Shown: piece after piece, positions 1 through 8,154 of the stretch | How the letters are laid out: each line of letters starts with the position of its first letter | How positions within the stretch are numbered: the first letter of the stretch is position 1 | Assembly: GCA_018364635.1 (NCBI GenBank) | Contig: JAGZLR010000041.1 | Coordinates: forward strand, 1 to 18,131 | Reading direction: 5' to 3' | DNA from: Clostridiales bacterium | GTDB taxonomy: Bacteria; Bacillota; Clostridia; Lachnospirales; Anaerotignaceae | DNA: 18,131 nt | Program-made: the position numbers and the translations under genes | Notes under the pieces: model-generated | What the model was told of the DNA's origin: nothing | Seen by the model: only the letters and a program-made list of their open reading frames with translations | Databases searched by the model: none

Positions 1-100
1 TGTGCTAAACAGCGATCAGTGTATTGTAAACGACCGTATTGCCAACAGTGTTGCGGTAAAAATGGCGTTGATGTATATACTCTCTCAGGTGAGGAGGTAA
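1..100 (+). CDS. pyrB: Aspartate carbamoyltransferase, C-terminal end (partial)
   Basis: The reading frame beginning at base 2 is open from the window edge and stops at TAA 98-100, giving about 32 residues. The end includes NSVAVKMALMYIL, which resembles the final helix of aspartate carbamoyltransferases (typically a Gly/Ser-Val-x-Val-Arg-Met-Ala-Leu-Leu pattern). That enzyme joins carbamoyl phosphate and aspartate in the second step of pyrimidine synthesis. The ribosome binding site of the next gene (GAGGAGG, 91-97) lies within the last codons, so the two genes are tightly linked. The next gene is a dihydroorotase homologue, which supports the call. Only a short, poorly conserved tail is visible, so another carbamoyltransferase cannot be excluded. 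Confidence 0.6.
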   Translation, partial: VLNSDQCIVNDRIANSVAVKMALMYILSQVRR

Positions 101-107
101 TTGAAGT

Positions 108-1388
108 ATGAAATTGCTGATAAAAGGTGGATATATTGCTGCTCCAGGTTATGACCCAACGATGCCAATGGATATTTTAATTGACGATGGGGTTATCAGC
201 AAGGTGGAGGAGAATGTTTCGTCAGATGGCGCATCAGTAATTAGAGCAACAGGGCTTTATATTTTACCTGGTTTGATTGATATGCATGCAAGTCTGTGTG
301 ACCCTGGAATGGAATCTGTGGAAAATATTTTAACCGGCAGTTTAAGTGCAGCAAAAGGAGGCTTTACCTCTATCACTTGTGAGCCAGATACAATACCAGC
401 TATTGATAATAAAACTGTCGTAGAATATGTTGACAGTAAAAGCAGGGAAAACGCTATTGTAAATCTTTTTGCTTATGGCAGTATGACAAGAGACTGTGCA
501 GGAAAAGAAATGGCAGATATCGGTGAAATGAGTCGTGCTGGCATTGTAGCTGTCTCTGATGGAGATCAGACGGTGGAAGATACATTTTTGCTTAGAAATA
601 TTTTTCTTTATGCTAATATGTTTCATTTACCAGTGATTACCCATTGTGAGGATACCCATTTGTCAGAAGGTGGTGTGATGAATGATGGTTTTTTTTCCAC
701 TACGTTAGGGCTGCGTGGTATCCCAAGAGAGGCAGAAGAGACAGTGCTTGCGCGTAATTTAGTGATTGCAGAACATACGGGATGTCATCTGCATATTGCA
801 CAGGTAAGTACAAGAGGCAGTGTTCAACTAATTCGTGAGGCCAAAAAGAGAGGAGTTAAAGTTACTTGTGAAACCTGCCCACAATATTTTATTCTGACAG
901 AAGAAGCGTTAAGTGGATACAATACATTAGCGAAAATGAACCCTCCTCTTCGTACACAAAAGGATGTGGAGGCTATTCGGCAAGGACTAAAAGATGGAAC
1001 GATTGATGTAATTACCTCTGGTCATCGTCCTGTACATCAAGAGGAGAAGGAACGAGATATTGTCAATGCTGGATGGGGAATTTCTGCGCTGGAGACAGCT
1101 TTTCCTCTGTCAGCTACTTATCTGGTTAAAACGGGTATTTTAACTTTGACAGAGCTTGCGGAAAAAATGAGTGTTATTCCATCAAAAATTTTGTCATTGT
1201 CCGATAAAGGTTGGATCAGACCAGGAATGGATGGAGATTTAACAATTGTAGACATGAATCGGATAGAAAAGATTGACGCAGCAACGTTTCGATCTAAAGC
1301 AAAGTTTTCTCCTTTTGATGGAATGGATGTGACTGGTGTTATAAAATATACAATTGTTGGAGGAAGACTTCCTCTACAAGAAAGATAA
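108..1388 (+). CDS. pyrC: Dihydroorotase-family protein, probably catalytically inactive (pseudo-dihydroorotase)
   Basis: This 426-residue protein has the usual length and layout of type I dihydroorotase (amidohydrolase superfamily), which cyclises carbamoyl aspartate to dihydroorotate. The N-terminal beta domain leads into LPGLIDMH (53-60), with GGFTSIT at 84-90, ITHCED at 177-182, and a C-terminal GMDGDLTIVD strand at 373-382. Key residues are altered. The metal-binding HxH is H60-A-S62. The substrate arginine of the LRxPG motif is C64. The metal histidine of HIAHVST is Q232. The catalytic aspartate of the TDHAPH motif is G305. H179 is kept. Known pseudo-dihydroorotases, such as PyrC' of Pseudomonas, have no activity but hold aspartate carbamoyltransferase together. 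The position directly after a probable pyrB suggests the same role here. The start ATG 108 follows GAGGAGG by 10 bases. The structural family is secure; inactivity is inferred from residues. Confidence 0.88.
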   Translation: MKLLIKGGYIAAPGYDPTMPMDILIDDGVISKVEENVSSDGASVIRATGLYILPGLIDMHASLCDPGMESVENILTGSLSAAKGGFTSITCEPDTIPAIDNKTVVEYVDSKSRENAIVNLFAYGSMTRDCAGKEMADIGEMSRAGIVAVSDGDQTVEDTFLLRNIFLYANMFHLPVITHCEDTHLSEGGVMNDGFFSTTLGLRGIPREAEETVLARNLVIAEHTGCHLHIAQVSTRGSVQLIREAKKRGVKVTCETCPQYFILTEEALSGYNTLAKMNPPLRTQKDVEAIRQGLKDGTIDVITSGHRPVHQEEKERDIVNAGWGISALETAFPLSATYLVKTGILTLTELAEKMSVIPSKILSLSDKGWIRPGMDGDLTIVDMNRIEKIDAATFRSKAKFSPFDGMDVTGVIKYTIVGGRLPLQER

Positions 1389-1406
1389 TCAGACGGCGGT
1401 GCAAGT

Positions 1407-4400
1407 ATGTATTTAAAAAATCTTGAGATACAGGGATTTAAATCATTCCCTGAAAAAATCAAACTGGAATTTCATCAAGGCATAACAGCAGTAGTTGGTC
1501 CAAATGGCAGCGGTAAGAGTAATGTTTCCGATGCGGTACGCTGGGTATTAGGAGAACAGCGGGCAAAGTCTCTTAGAGGGGACAAAATGGAGGATATTAT
1601 TTTTGCTGGTACCCAAAATCGTCGCGCTTTAGGATTTGCGGAAGTATCGTTGACATTAAATAACGAGGATAGAATTCTCCCGTCAGACTATACAGAAGTA
1701 CGTGTGACAAGGCGGGTATATCGTTCTGGTGAAAGTGAATATTTAATTAATAATGGATATTGTCGACTGAAAGATATTTATGAACTTTTTATGGACACAG
1801 GGATTGGGAGAGAAGGCTATTCTATTATTGGACAGGGAAAAATCGAAGAGATTTTGTCGAATCGTTCTGAGGACCGCCGAAGATTATTTGAGGAGGCGGC
1901 TGGAATTGTTAAGTATCGTACACGCCGAATGGAAGCAGAACAGAAGTTAGAAAAAGAAAGACAAAATTTACAACGTGTAGAAGACATCATTCGTGAGATT
2001 GAAAACAATTTAAAGCTTTTAAGTCATCAGTCGGAGAAAGCAAAGGAATATTTAAGACTCAGGGATAGGCTAAGAATTGCAGAATCTGCACTTTTTGTTT
2101 TGGAAGTTGATAGACTGGAACAGGTAATGACAAAAAACAGTGGGGATATGAATATTGTAGTCCAGCAGTTATCAGACGGAGAAAAGAAGTTTGATCGAGA
2201 CAGTCAACAGTTGAAACAATGGCGTCAAAAACAGGAATTAGATACCTCAAAAATGCAGGAAATCTCAGGTAAGATTATAAATTTACGTACGGAGTTGGAA
2301 CATGGAGAAGGAAATCTGCGGTTACTGGAGGAGCAAAAGGCTACAATTATCCAAAAAATTCGTTCGTCGCTTTCTAAAAAAGATACTTTGCAGGAGAAGA
2401 AGGCTCATATTCAAGAGACAATAGATTTAAACCGAACAAATCAGGATGGCTTAGAATTGAGTAAGCAGAGCCTTCAAAAAAAACTTGCCATGTTAGAAGA
2501 AAAGTTTCAGCAAATGACAAGTCATTTGGTTTTGGAAGAGTCACAACTAGAGGATTACAAATCAGATCTGATGGAAAATATGCAGCAAATGGCAGGACTG
2601 AGAGAAAGTCTTTCCAGGTCTTATGCGATACTGGAACAATTTGAGGAAAGACAGGTAAAATTAACAGAAGAAATTTCCTATTTATCAGCTCAAGTGGATA
2701 CTAACCGTGTGCATTTAGCTGTTTGCGACAAAAAACAGGAACATTTTACAGAAGAAAAAGAGCATTTAACAGTAAAAAAACAGCAATCAGACGATCATTT
2801 ATGTCAGTTGAATCAAAAATTGGAAGAGTTGACAGAGAAAGATCGAATTTTGATGGGGAAGTATCAGGAAAAACAGTCTAGAATGCATATTTTAAGCGAG
2901 ATGGAAAAGACACATGAGGGCTTTTTTAAGAGCGTAAGAGATGTTCTTCGGCTTAAAGAAAACAGAATGGATCAATGGAGTGGAATTTGTGGAGCTGTAG
3001 GTGAACTTTTGCAGGTGGATAGAAACTATGAGACTGCCATAGAAGTCGCTTTGGGGGGAGCATTGCAAAATATTGTTACTCTTACGGAGGAGGATGCTGG
3101 AAAAGCAATTGATTATCTAAAAAAGACTCATGGTGGACGGGCGACATTTTTACCAATAAGTGCTGTGAAAGGAAAAGAATTTTCCAAAGAAGAACCGGTG
3201 TTGCGGGAAGAAGGTGTTTTGGGTACAGCAAAGAATTTAATACAGTTTGATAAAAAGTATGAAGGCATTTTTGCAAGTCTTTTAGGGAGAACAGTTGTGG
3301 TATCCACACGTCAGAAGGCTACAGCTCTATCCAGGAAATATCGTCAGAATATTCGTCTAGTTACTTTAGAAGGAGAACTGTTTAGTCCTGGAGGCGCTAT
3401 TTCTGGAGGAAGTGCAAACAAAAAAATTTCAGGTATTATTAGTCGTGGCCGTGAGATTAACGATTTGAAGAAAGAGTTATCATCTTTGGAAGAAGAACAA
3501 GATGTGTTGCGACAAAAAGGAAGAAAATTAAGAGAAGAACAAAATAAAGAACAGATATTTCTTACAGAGGTCAGAGAGAAACTGCAAAATATTAGTATTT
3601 CTGAGGCGGCTCTTACCAGTGAAAGAACAAACACCCTTCGTTTGATTGAGGAGATTACAGAAAAAAGCGTTAGTGCCAGAAAAGAACAAAGACAACTGAC
3701 AGAAAGTTTAGGTGCAGCAAAGCAAGAGACTGTTCAAGGAGAAAAAGAACTGAAAGATTTGGAACAGGTAAAAAGCCAATTAGAAGGGATTCTTTCTAAT
3801 GCAGTAACGAATTTGCAAACAGAAAAAGATGAGAAGAATAAGTTAACAGAACAAATGACTGCTCTACGTATGGATCTTCAGACAACAGAACAGAATCTTT
3901 CTTTTGCAAGACAGGAGAAAAAAAGGTTAGACCAAGAGATGCAGCAATACGGAAAAGAAATAGATCATTTAATAGAAAAGTGCAGAGAAGAAAAGTTTCT
4001 GTTGGAGAAAAAAGAAGAGACACAGAAAAATACCATAGATCAGATTACTAATTTAAAAACTCAGCTGTCGGAAAAAAATGAAGAACTCTCAATTGTGACA
4101 GATAGTCGTAGTCAATGCAAAGATAAAATTGAACTTTTAGAGAGAAAAACGAGAGAACAAATGGATAATATTAGTCATCTGAAAAATGAGGTATTTCGTT
4201 TGGAAACCAAAAAGGCGAGATTAGAGGAAGAACGTGCTCGATTGTTTCAGAAGATTTGGGATGACTATGAACTTACATATTCTGAAGCAAAAGCGTGTGT
4301 GCCAGAAATTACAGATGAAGAAAAATTACAGAAGGAAGCTATTCAAAGGCGAGAAGCTATGAAAAAACTGGGGACAGTAAATATAGATGCCATTGAGGAA

Positions 4401-4976
4401 TATCAAAAGGCCATGAATCGGCATGAATTTATGATAGAACAAAAAGAAGATATTCGGCAGGCAGAAGAAAAACTGCGTCAGATTATTGCGGAATTGTCTA
4501 GAAGAATGGAAGAACAGTTTAGGGAAGAATTTGATATTATAAGCAAAAATTTTGATCTAGTTTTTCGAGAGATGTTTGGCGGAGGAAAAGCATATCTTAG
4601 GCTCAGTGACGAGGAAGACATTTTGGAAAGTGGTATAGAAATTATTGCTCAACCTCCAGGAAAAAATTTACAAAATATGTCTCTTCTTAGCGGTGGGGAG
4701 CGTGCTTTGACTGCAATTGCCATTTTGTTTGCTATATTGAAGATGAAACCTTCTCCATTTTGTATTTTGGACGAAATTGAAGCTGCGTTGGACGATGCGA
4801 ATGTAAAGCGCTATGCTCAGTACTTAAAACATTTTTCTAGAGAAACGCAGTTTATTGTAATTACGCATAGAAAAGGTACGATGGAGGCTGCGGATATCCT
4901 TTATGGTATTACTATGCAGGAACAGGGGGTTTCCAAAGTTGTATCGGTGGATCTGCGAGATAAAAATGCAGGGTAA
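1407..4976 (+). CDS. smc: Chromosome partition protein SMC
   Basis: SMC is the ATPase of the bacterial condensin complex, acting with ScpA and ScpB on the nucleoid to organise and segregate chromosomes. The 1189-residue protein is full length for the family (about 1,180-1,190). The N-terminal head carries Walker A GPNGSGKSN at residues 31-39. A long, charged coiled coil follows, then a hinge at roughly 525-675 with glycine-rich GICGAVGEL and SPGGAISGGS segments. A second coiled coil leads to the C-terminal head, with the ABC signature LLSGGERALTA near 1092 and Walker B FCILDEIEAALDD near 1118. The ribosome binding site is weak (GGCGG about 10 bases before ATG). It begins 18 bases after the dihydroorotase homologue and precedes ftsY. 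In many Firmicutes rnc lies immediately upstream of smc, but it is not present here. Confidence 0.98.
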   Translation: MYLKNLEIQGFKSFPEKIKLEFHQGITAVVGPNGSGKSNVSDAVRWVLGEQRAKSLRGDKMEDIIFAGTQNRRALGFAEVSLTLNNEDRILPSDYTEVRVTRRVYRSGESEYLINNGYCRLKDIYELFMDTGIGREGYSIIGQGKIEEILSNRSEDRRRLFEEAAGIVKYRTRRMEAEQKLEKERQNLQRVEDIIREIENNLKLLSHQSEKAKEYLRLRDRLRIAESALFVLEVDRLEQVMTKNSGDMNIVVQQLSDGEKKFDRDSQQLKQWRQKQELDTSKMQEISGKIINLRTELEHGEGNLRLLEEQKATIIQKIRSSLSKKDTLQEKKAHIQETIDLNRTNQDGLELSKQSLQKKLAMLEEKFQQMTSHLVLEESQLEDYKSDLMENMQQMAGLRESLSRSYAILEQFEERQVKLTEEISYLSAQVDTNRVHLAVCDKKQEHFTEEKEHLTVKKQQSDDHLCQLNQKLEELTEKDRILMGKYQEKQSRMHILSEMEKTHEGFFKSVRDVLRLKENRMDQWSGICGAVGELLQVDRNYETAIEVALGGALQNIVTLTEEDAGKAIDYLKKTHGGRATFLPISAVKGKEFSKEEPVLREEGVLGTAKNLIQFDKKYEGIFASLLGRTVVVSTRQKATALSRKYRQNIRLVTLEGELFSPGGAISGGSANKKISGIISRGREINDLKKELSSLEEEQDVLRQKGRKLREEQNKEQIFLTEVREKLQNISISEAALTSERTNTLRLIEEITEKSVSARKEQRQLTESLGAAKQETVQGEKELKDLEQVKSQLEGILSNAVTNLQTEKDEKNKLTEQMTALRMDLQTTEQNLSFARQEKKRLDQEMQQYGKEIDHLIEKCREEKFLLEKKEETQKNTIDQITNLKTQLSEKNEELSIVTDSRSQCKDKIELLERKTREQMDNISHLKNEVFRLETKKARLEEERARLFQKIWDDYELTYSEAKACVPEITDEEKLQKEAIQRREAMKKLGTVNIDAIEEYQKAMNRHEFMIEQKEDIRQAEEKLRQIIAELSRRMEEQFREEFDIISKNFDLVFREMFGGGKAYLRLSDEEDILESGIEIIAQPPGKNLQNMSLLSGGERALTAIAILFAILKMKPSPFCILDEIEAALDDANVKRYAQYLKHFSRETQFIVITHRKGTMEAADILYGITMQEQGVSKVVSVDLRDKNAG

Positions 4977-4993
4977 GAAAGGAGCGTTATAGC

Positions 4994-6301
4994 ATGGGAT
5001 TATTTGATTTTTTTAAAGGGAAAAAAACAGAAGAACAAGAAGAGTTAACACAGGAAGGGTTATCGAATTCATTGGAGGACGGTACAGAAGGAAGCCAAGA
5101 CGAGTTTTGTGCCGCTGAAAATGATAATACCATTTTGAGTGACTTAAATAAGATGGAAGATGAAAAGTATCATCTGGAAGAAGCAAGTGAGCACCATCCA
5201 GTGGTGGAAGAAACAGTAGATGAATCAGAAAAAGATTTTTTTTCTATACCGAAGAAAGAAGAAGCTGATTTGTTGAATGGTGAAATTACAGAGACAATTA
5301 AATTTGGCGATGTTTTTGAAGCAGCAAAATCAGAAGAGTCAGAAGAATCCTTAACCTCTTCTCAGATACAAGAGGGAAAAAAAGGATTCTTTCAGCGTCT
5401 TCTGGATGGACTGCATAAAACAAGAGACAGTATTTTAGGCGGTGTAGATACTGTTTTAGGGGCTTTTACAGTGATAGATGAAGATTTGTTTGAGGAATTG
5501 GAAGAGGTTCTAATTATGGCTGATATTGGTGTAGAAACCACAACATCAATTGTGGATGCATTGAGGAAACGTGTAAAACGGGAAAGAACTACAGATCCGG
5601 CACTCATTAAAGATATGCTTATTGAAGAAATCCGCAGTATTCTTTCTTCTAGTAAGGATGAGATAGAGAACCTTCCATCTCCTACAGTTTTATTGGTTAT
5701 TGGCGTCAACGGTGTAGGTAAGACGACTACAATTGGAAAACTAGCATCACATTATAAATCTGAGGGGAAAAAGGTACTTTTAGCAGCAGCTGATACATTC
5801 CGTGCAGCAGCGATTGACCAGTTACAAGTTTGGGGCGAAAGAAGCGGAATTGATGTGATTCGTCATGAGGAAAGAACGGATCCAGCGGCTGTTGTGTTTG
5901 ATGCTGCACATGCAGCAAAAAATAGGAAAGCAGATCTTTTGATCTGTGACACCGCTGGAAGACTGCACAATAAAAAAAATCTCATGGACGAACTGAAAAA
6001 AATTGCTAAAGTCATTGGAAAAGAGTTCCCAGAAGCACATAGAGAGACGTATTTAGTGCTGGATGCCACAACAGGACAAAATGCGATCCAGCAGGCAAGG
6101 TTATTTAGTGAGGTGGCTGAAATTACAGGGATAATCCTTACGAAGTTAGATGGTACAGCCAAAGGTGGGATTGTCATTGCAATTAAAAATGAAATGAATA
6201 TTCCGGTAAAATATATTGGTGTAGGAGAAGGAATTGCAGATCTTCAAAAATTTGATGCCGAAAATTTTGCTAGGGCTCTGTTCGGTGAAAGTAATTTTTA
6301 A
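4994..6301 (+). CDS. ftsY: Signal recognition particle receptor FtsY
   Basis: FtsY is the membrane-associated GTPase that receives ribosome-SRP complexes and hands nascent membrane proteins to SecYEG. The 435-residue protein has a short start (MGLFDFFKG) typical of the membrane-targeting helix, then a highly acidic A domain to about residue 125. The NG domain follows, with G1 GVNGVGKT at 237-244, DTAGR at 319-323 and TKLDGTAKGG starting at 383. The DTFRAAA insertion-box motif is also present. Length is intermediate between the shorter Bacillus and longer Escherichia forms because of the acidic domain. ATG 4994 lies 9 bases after AAGGAG (4979-4984), and the gene follows smc by 17 bases in the same apparent operon, a common smc-ftsY arrangement. 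It ends before a strong hairpin shared with the convergent nhaC. Confidence 0.98.
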   Translation: MGLFDFFKGKKTEEQEELTQEGLSNSLEDGTEGSQDEFCAAENDNTILSDLNKMEDEKYHLEEASEHHPVVEETVDESEKDFFSIPKKEEADLLNGEITETIKFGDVFEAAKSEESEESLTSSQIQEGKKGFFQRLLDGLHKTRDSILGGVDTVLGAFTVIDEDLFEELEEVLIMADIGVETTTSIVDALRKRVKRERTTDPALIKDMLIEEIRSILSSSKDEIENLPSPTVLLVIGVNGVGKTTTIGKLASHYKSEGKKVLLAAADTFRAAAIDQLQVWGERSGIDVIRHEERTDPAAVVFDAAHAAKNRKADLLICDTAGRLHNKKNLMDELKKIAKVIGKEFPEAHRETYLVLDATTGQNAIQQARLFSEVAEITGIILTKLDGTAKGGIVIAIKNEMNIPVKYIGVGEGIADLQKFDAENFARALFGESNF

Positions 6302-6370
6302 AAATTTTGGGACCCTTTTGTTTTTCATTATCTAAAAAGCATAGAAAATAACTTTTATACAGCAACGTTT

Positions 6371-6410
6371 ATAAAGAAACAGCGCCGTTACAACGGCGCT
6401 GTTTCTTTAT
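6371..6410. terminator. Bidirectional rho-independent terminator between ftsY and nhaC
   Basis: A perfect 19-bp inverted repeat (6371-6389 with 6392-6410) has a GC-rich core, AGCGCCGTT/AACGGCGCT, flanked by A-rich and T-rich arms. Read from either strand, the stem ends in a U-rich segment (TTTCTTTAT). It sits between the convergent genes ftsY and nhaC, so it can end transcription from both sides. Confidence 0.85.
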
Positions 6411-6422
6411 AAATATAAAATT

Positions 6423-7751
6423 TTATCCTCTTTTTTTGAAAATTTTCTGCGTAATTCCTTCAGGTATAAAGATAGAGACACAAGCACTTATAAAAAGAAA
6501 ATAAACATAAATCACATTAGGTATGATGTCAAAAGCTGAGATTCCATAACCTTTTGCCATGCTGACAGCAATCAGCATTTGAGCACCATAGGGAATAATA
6601 CCTTGCCAAATACAGCTGAAGATATCCATAAGAGAAGCGGTCTTTCGTGGTGTAATGTTATAGCGAAGGCTGATTTCTTTTGCAATAGGAGCAGCCATAA
6701 CGATTGCTACAGTGTTATTGGCTGTGGCGATATCCATAACAGAGGATAAAACTGCAATACCAACTTGACCGCCAGAAGTACCTTTAAATACTTTTTTGAT
6801 GAAATCTAGGATAAAATGAAATCCACCATTGTGTTTAATGAGTGCTCCTAGAGCACTAACGAGCATGGCAACAATAATGGTCTCAAACATACCAGTTGTG
6901 CCACTTCCCATGCTCTGAAAAATAACAGGAATCGAAAACTCTGGTTGGGTTAAAAGACCAACAACAGAAAACAGTAAAATACCTGTACCAAGTACAACTA
7001 AAACATTAAGACCTAATAGTGCTAAAGCTAAAACAACAAAGTAAGGAATTGCCTGCCAAATATTATAACTTTGTAACGTTACCTGTCCTGTGCCTGATGA
7101 TAGAAAGAGATAAAGTACTATGGTAGCAAATGCTGCTGGAAGGGCAATCCAGAAATTTTCTTTGAACTTATCTTTCATCTCACAGCCCTGTGTTTTTGTT
7201 GCAGCAATTGTTGTATCAGAGATAAAGCTCATATTATCTCCAAACATAGCACCACCTACAATAGCGCCTAGAACGATTTTTAAATCTAAGCCAGCGGCAT
7301 TTGAAGCAGCCACTGCAATTGGTGCAAGAACAGTGATTGTTCCAACAGAAGTACCCATAGCCATAGATAAAATACAGGCGATTAAGAAAAAGCCGAAAAT
7401 AACTTGTTTGGCGGGAATAATACTCAAAAGAAAGTAGGCAATACTTTCTGACCCCCCAGCAGCTGTAGCGACACTACTGAATGCACCAGCAAAAAGAAAA
7501 ATCATAATCATAATGACAATATTTTCATCGCCAAATCCCTCTGCCATGATTCGAATTTTTTCGTTGAAAGTTACAACTTTGTTTTGAAATAGAGCTACGA
7601 TAATAGCAATCGTAAAAGCCACAACTACCGGCATGACATAGAATCCTTGATCTTGTCCTTGGATGTATTGGAAATAGATACCACTACCTACATAAAGTAG
7701 AAGGAAGACTAAGATGGGTAATAGGGCCCAGCCATTTGATTTTTTGGTCAT
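6423..7751 (-). CDS. nhaC: Na+/H+ antiporter, NhaC family
   Basis: This is a polytopic inner-membrane protein of about 442 residues with around a dozen hydrophobic segments. The segment GAMFGDNMSFISDTT (about residues 167-181) is characteristic of NhaC-type transporters, which exchange sodium ions, or in some relatives malate/lactate, against protons. The substrate cannot be fixed from sequence. An upstream in-frame ATG at 7760 lies only 2 bases after AAAGGA, too close for normal initiation. The ATG at 7751 is about 11 bases away and gives MTKKSNGW, so it is preferred. The gene stands alone on the minus strand, convergent with ftsY and divergent from polA, with its own promoter and a terminator shared with ftsY. 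Confidence 0.9.
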   Translation of the reverse strand: MTKKSNGWALLPILVFLLLYVGSGIYFQYIQGQDQGFYVMPVVVAFTIAIIVALFQNKVVTFNEKIRIMAEGFGDENIVIMIMIFLFAGAFSSVATAAGGSESIAYFLLSIIPAKQVIFGFFLIACILSMAMGTSVGTITVLAPIAVAASNAAGLDLKIVLGAIVGGAMFGDNMSFISDTTIAATKTQGCEMKDKFKENFWIALPAAFATIVLYLFLSSGTGQVTLQSYNIWQAIPYFVVLALALLGLNVLVVLGTGILLFSVVGLLTQPEFSIPVIFQSMGSGTTGMFETIIVAMLVSALGALIKHNGGFHFILDFIKKVFKGTSGGQVGIAVLSSVMDIATANNTVAIVMAAPIAKEISLRYNITPRKTASLMDIFSCIWQGIIPYGAQMLIAVSMAKGYGISAFDIIPNVIYVYFLFISACVSIFIPEGITQKIFKKRG

Positions 7752-7833
7752 AGTTATCATGTTCCTTTCTAGAATCTTTTGTTTTTATATTTCTCGTTCT
7801 CCTTTTTTAGACAGGAAAAAAATAGATGTTTTT

Positions 7834-7863
7834 ATTATATGCGAAAGAATTTGTTATTGTAAA
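7834..7863 (-). promoter_or_regulatory. Probable sigma-A promoter of nhaC
   Basis: On the minus strand there is a -35 box TTTACA (7863-7858), an 18-base spacer, and a perfect -10 box TATAAT (7839-7834). Transcription would begin near 7827, giving a leader of about 70 bases before nhaC. No riboswitch-like fold is obvious in that leader. Confidence 0.65.
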
Positions 7864-8095
7864 GAGGCGGATTATAATCTGTGTATAAATAATTATATTA
7901 AAATGATTTTATTGTTATAAATATAAATTAGTTTGTCTGATAATTATGATAGAAAATAGAAGGAGAAAAACTATGAGACAGATACTTCTATAGTGTTTTT
8001 TCATACAGCAATGCGAAAGGCCTCCTTTTTGATCTATGTTTTGGGAGGTGGATGAATTTTGAGAGAAAGAAGAAAGATTTGTTTTGATAAAACTG

Positions 8096-8123
8096 TTGTC
8101 TGTCAGTGAATTTGTTGTATAAT
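8096..8123 (+). promoter_or_regulatory. Probable sigma-A promoter of the polA operon
   Basis: A perfect -10 box TATAAT is at 8118-8123, with a TTGTCT -35-like box at 8096-8101 and a 16-base spacer. The start of transcription would be near 8130, leaving a leader of about 25 bases before the polA ATG. Confidence 0.6.
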
Positions 8124-8154
8124 AAATATATTAATTAACTTGTGGAGGATGGAC

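Larger units (their letters stand above)
7761..8154. other. nhaC-polA intergenic region with divergent promoters and tiny ORFs
   Basis: About 400 AT-rich bases lie between the divergent nhaC and polA. The region holds the promoters listed separately, plus three very short ribosome-binding-site-led or overlapping frames on the + strand: 7973-7993 (6 codons after AAGGAG), 8011-8055 (14 codons) and 8052-8087 (11 codons after GGGAGGTGG). The last two overlap as ATGA. They are too short to call as genes. They may be leader peptides, the remains of a decayed small gene, or chance. A weak CCTCC/GGAGG pairing (about 8021-8048) is also present. Confidence 0.5.

Noticed and set aside
342..626. Minus-strand open frame opposite the dihydroorotase homologue
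   Set aside because: No ribosome binding site or family resemblance; the + strand frame matches a known family throughout.
5863..6177. Minus-strand open frames opposite ftsY
   Set aside because: They lie opposite the highly conserved GTPase domain and show no independent signals.
8001..8050. Possible terminator or riboswitch upstream of polA (AAAGG-CCT-CCTTT followed by T)
   Set aside because: The stem is only 5 bp, no gene ends immediately before it, and no known riboswitch core was recognised.
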